Assembly: GCA_017540945.1 (NCBI GenBank)
Contig: JAFYAB010000147.1
Location: 1 to 13,937, forward strand
DNA from: Oscillospiraceae bacterium
Lineage (GTDB): Bacteria > Bacillota_A > Clostridia > Oscillospirales > Oscillospiraceae
Direction: 5' to 3'
Length of the DNA: 13,937 bases
Shown: piece by piece, positions 12,202-13,937 of the stretch
How the letters are laid out: each line of letters begins with the position of its first letter
Numbering within the stretch: the first letter of the stretch is position 1
Made by a program: the position numbers and the translations under genes
Notes under the pieces: generated by a model
The model's input: only the letters and a program-made list of their open reading frames with translations
Databases searched by the model: none
What the model was told of the DNA's origin: nothing

Positions 12202-13509
12202 TTATACCTTCTGTTGTCTCGCCCGGGCCTCCAGCAATCCCATCGTCAGCCAGAAGAAGGGCATGACGATGATGGAGGACAGGCAGAACAGCATGGCGCA
12301 GAGGAAGCAGATCAGCCCAGCGCCCAGGATCGAAACGGCCCGGTCCCGACGGTGCCGGATCCAATGGGCCAGCGTGATCCCCACCACGGTCAGCCAGCTC
12401 AGCAGGGCGGGCAGGCCCTGACAGTAGAGGATGTGCAGGGGGTAGCAGTGCGCGTCCGTGATGGCGGCCCGGGCGACCGCAGCTCCGGTCTCATCGTAGC
12501 GGACGAAGGGCGAGAGCCCGGAGTAACGGGCCATGTCCGGGCCGACTCCCAGCCAGAGGCGATCCGGGATCCGTGCCAGCATTTGACGCCAGATATAGAA
12601 GCGGCCGGTGCCAAAGCTGTCGTCAAAACGGCCGTGGAGGATCTCATGAAGCTCGTGGAGCATGCCGACGGGCAGATCACAGAGCCAAAGCACCGCCAGC
12701 GCCAGGGCCCCCAGCGCTGCCAGGAGCAGAAGAATCCATTTCCGCTGCTTGTCCGGACAGAGAACCGCCAGGCAGATCCCCCCGCCCAGAACCAGCCCCA
12801 CCAGACCGCAGAGGACCCGGATCCAGAACATGATCCCCAAGCAGAGCCCCGTCAGCAGCCAGCAGGGCCATGCCTCTTTGGGCTTCTGCCCCCTTGTGTG
12901 CAGCAGGAGCATGGGAACCGCCAGAGTCAGAAAGGCTGAGACAATATCCACGTTGCCGATGGTTCCGGCGTAGGCTCCCTTGTATTTGACGCCGTAGCCG
13001 TCATAAAAATTCAGGTTCTTCGGATAGAGCCGCAGAGGATTCCAGCCCGGAATCTGCAGCAGGCAGACCGCGGCAAAGGCCGCCACGGACCAGAAGAGGA
13101 CCCGGAACAGACGCTCCGTGGGCATGCCCCAGCGGGAGATGATCAGAAACAGCAGCACGTAGAGGCTCACCGTCAGGGCCGCCTCATGGGCCGCGCCGTC
13201 ATACCAGGGGTTCCCTCCCTCCGCCGGAGAAAAGGCGGCGGAAATCAGCGTAAAAAATCCAAACAGCAGGGCGGCGATCTGCGCAGGGCCCGGACCGCGC
13301 TTCTCCCCCTTCTTCCGGTCCCGAAGCAGCAGGACGACACCCAGGATCAGCAGCAGGCCCGACAGTGTGTAAAAGAGCGGGACCTTGGCTCCGGTTATGG
13401 CGGAATAGCCCGAAAAGCCGGGAAAAAGCAGATACAGCGCGATAAACAGGCCGATCCACAGCTCCATCCAATTTGTATTCTGATTCTTGGAGCGGGAACG
13501 CTTTGACAT
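12202..13509 (-). CDS. O-antigen ligase/Wzy-like polytopic membrane protein
   Basis: Members of the O-antigen ligase family (Wzy_C) join or polymerise surface glycans on undecaprenyl carriers at the outer face of the membrane; the substrate here is unknown, and some Gram-positive members act on teichoic or capsular polymers. The 435 residues contain about ten hydrophobic segments. The signature FGTGRFYIWRQMLARIPDRLWLGVGPD lies near 300-325 in the large outer loop, followed by ITDAHCYPLHILYCQG, where an Asp/His-containing 'H-NxxL' pattern is usual. GGAGG is about 9 nt before ATG 13509. The frame is open to 13659, but that part crosses a terminator and the rubredoxin gene. No promoter is obvious after the rubredoxin terminator, so partial readthrough is possible. 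Confidence 0.82.
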   Translation of the reverse strand: MSKRSRSKNQNTNWMELWIGLFIALYLLFPGFSGYSAITGAKVPLFYTLSGLLLILGVVLLLRDRKKGEKRGPGPAQIAALLFGFFTLISAAFSPAEGGNPWYDGAAHEAALTVSLYVLLFLIISRWGMPTERLFRVLFWSVAAFAAVCLLQIPGWNPLRLYPKNLNFYDGYGVKYKGAYAGTIGNVDIVSAFLTLAVPMLLLHTRGQKPKEAWPCWLLTGLCLGIMFWIRVLCGLVGLVLGGGICLAVLCPDKQRKWILLLLAALGALALAVLWLCDLPVGMLHELHEILHGRFDDSFGTGRFYIWRQMLARIPDRLWLGVGPDMARYSGLSPFVRYDETGAAVARAAITDAHCYPLHILYCQGLPALLSWLTVVGITLAHWIRHRRDRAVSILGAGLICFLCAMLFCLSSIIVMPFFWLTMGLLEARARQQKV

Positions 13510-13540
13510 GTGCGGCCGCCTCCTTCCATTCAGCAGAATG

Positions 13541-13577
13541 CAAAACCGCTCCCCCGTATCTGCAAGGGAGCGGCTTT
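13541..13577 (-). terminator. Terminator after rubredoxin
   Basis: On the minus strand AAAGCCGCTCCC (13566-13577) pairs with GGGAGCGGTTTT (13542-13553), giving a 12-bp stem with one G-T pair and a TTTT tail. It lies 6 bp after the rubredoxin stop and 32 bp before the ligase-like gene start. Confidence 0.82.
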
Positions 13578-13583
13578 CGCGTT

Positions 13584-13718
13584 TTACTCCTCGGGAGAGA
13601 AGTCCTCCTTGCCCACACCGCAGAGCTCGCAGGCGAAATCCTCGGGAAGGTCTTCCCACTTCACGCCGGTCTCTTCCTCGTCATAGACCCAGCCGCAGAC
13701 ATTGCAAACATATTTCAT
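13584..13718 (-). CDS. Rubredoxin, short-loop form
   Basis: Rubredoxins are small one-iron electron carriers in the cytoplasm, often serving oxygen or peroxide detoxification in anaerobes. The 44 residues begin MKYVCNVCGWVYDEEE and continue GVKWEDLPEDFACELCGVGK. Iron ligands are Cys5, Cys8, Cys30 and Cys33. The usual second pair is at about 38/41, so the loop between Tyr12 and the WEDLP segment is about eight residues shorter than normal. Short rubredoxins exist, for example the 45-residue protein of Desulfovibrio desulfuricans, so this is probably functional. AGGAGG is 8 nt before the ATG. It has its own promoter and terminator and no redox partner beside it. Confidence 0.95.
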   Translation of the reverse strand: MKYVCNVCGWVYDEEETGVKWEDLPEDFACELCGVGKEDFSPEE

Positions 13719-13759
13719 GGTACGGTCCTCCTGTCGTTATTCCCTCGCGGGATAAAATT

Positions 13760-13788
13760 ATTATATCATTTCCCGCCCGCTTTGGCAA
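13760..13788 (-). promoter_or_regulatory. Promoter of rubredoxin
   Basis: Minus strand: TTGCCA (13783-13788), a 17-bp spacer and TATAAT (13760-13765) with TGA just before it, an extended -10 of near-consensus strength. Transcription would start near 13753, giving a leader of about 35 nt. Confidence 0.88.
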
Positions 13789-13845
13789 GTACAATCCGCT
13801 TTTTTCGGGAGGAATTCAGAGAATCGGGATTTGTCGAGATCATTT

Positions 13846-13915
13846 GTAGGGGCCGATGCCCACATCGGCCCTCACACCGATACGGGATAGGGCCGATGTG
13901 GGCATCGGCCCCTAC
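13846..13915. repeat. Perfect 27-bp inverted repeat element
   Basis: Arms 13846-13872 and 13889-13915 are exact reverse complements separated by 16 bp, with outer borders GTAGGGG and CCCCTAC. Each arm is itself a near palindrome (GGCCGATG and CATCGGCC around CCCA), so it can fold as a long hairpin or two smaller ones. Its border resembles the small element at 3835-3858. It is the style of interspersed palindrome I associate with gut Clostridia, sitting in the gap upstream of the rubredoxin promoter. No gene is visible from 13790 to the window end. Confidence 0.85.
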
Positions 13916-13937
13916 GGAGCGACTCTGTCGTCGATAC

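Noticed and set aside
11404..12939. Open frame of 511 codons on the plus strand across the L,D-transpeptidase and ligase-like genes
   Set aside because: It spans two real minus-strand genes, has biased Gln/Pro/Arg composition and no ribosome site.
13510..13659. N-terminal extension of the ligase-like protein by 50 residues
   Set aside because: It would cross the rubredoxin terminator and coding region in another frame; a ribosome site supports ATG 13509.

Overview
The window reads as chromosomal DNA of a GC-rich Gram-positive anaerobe, most likely class Clostridia and probably Oscillospirales/Oscillospiraceae. This is inference from gene content: recD2-comF-mreB, a QueT vitamin transporter, rubredoxin, an S-layer-homology (SLH) protein, strong AGGAGG ribosome binding sites and T-tailed hairpin terminators. 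It looks like core chromosome with light mobile traces: the tail of a transposase at the left edge and a few palindromic interspersed elements. There is no CRISPR array, prophage, tRNA or rRNA gene.

Layout. 1-460: 3' end of a transposase gene, then about 330 bp of hairpin-rich DNA without a gene. 464-4912 (+): a small membrane-anchored protein of unknown role, RecD2 helicase, ComF phosphoribosyltransferase-like protein and an MreB/Mbl actin homologue, closed by a strong terminator. 5024-5766 (-): queT with a complete control region consisting of an extended -10 promoter, a preQ1-I type riboswitch aptamer, an intrinsic terminator and a ribosome binding site. 5900-8359 (+): a large secreted protein with an SLH anchor and a C-terminal L,D-transpeptidase domain. 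8491-10837 (-): the translation/secretion operon rpmG-secE-nusG-rplK-rplA. It carries two look-alike RNA elements resembling the L1-binding site of 23S rRNA, one ahead of rplK and one ahead of rplA, and it ends without rplJ-rplL. 10890-11372 (+): ruvX, divergent from rpmG; the two promoters lie in the arms of a perfect 22-bp inverted repeat. 11419-13788 (-): rubredoxin with its own promoter and terminator, then an O-antigen-ligase-like polytopic protein, then a second, membrane-anchored L,D-transpeptidase. 13846-13915: a perfect 27-bp inverted repeat.

Themes. Several genes concern the envelope (MreB, two L,D-transpeptidases, the O-antigen-ligase-like protein), several concern DNA processing (RecD2, ComF, RuvX), and one block is translation and secretion. 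I see no clearly new multi-gene system. The best leads are regulatory: the duplicated L1-like mRNA sites, the mirror-image divergent promoters, the preQ1 attenuator, and the interspersed element that appears to supply the start of ComF.
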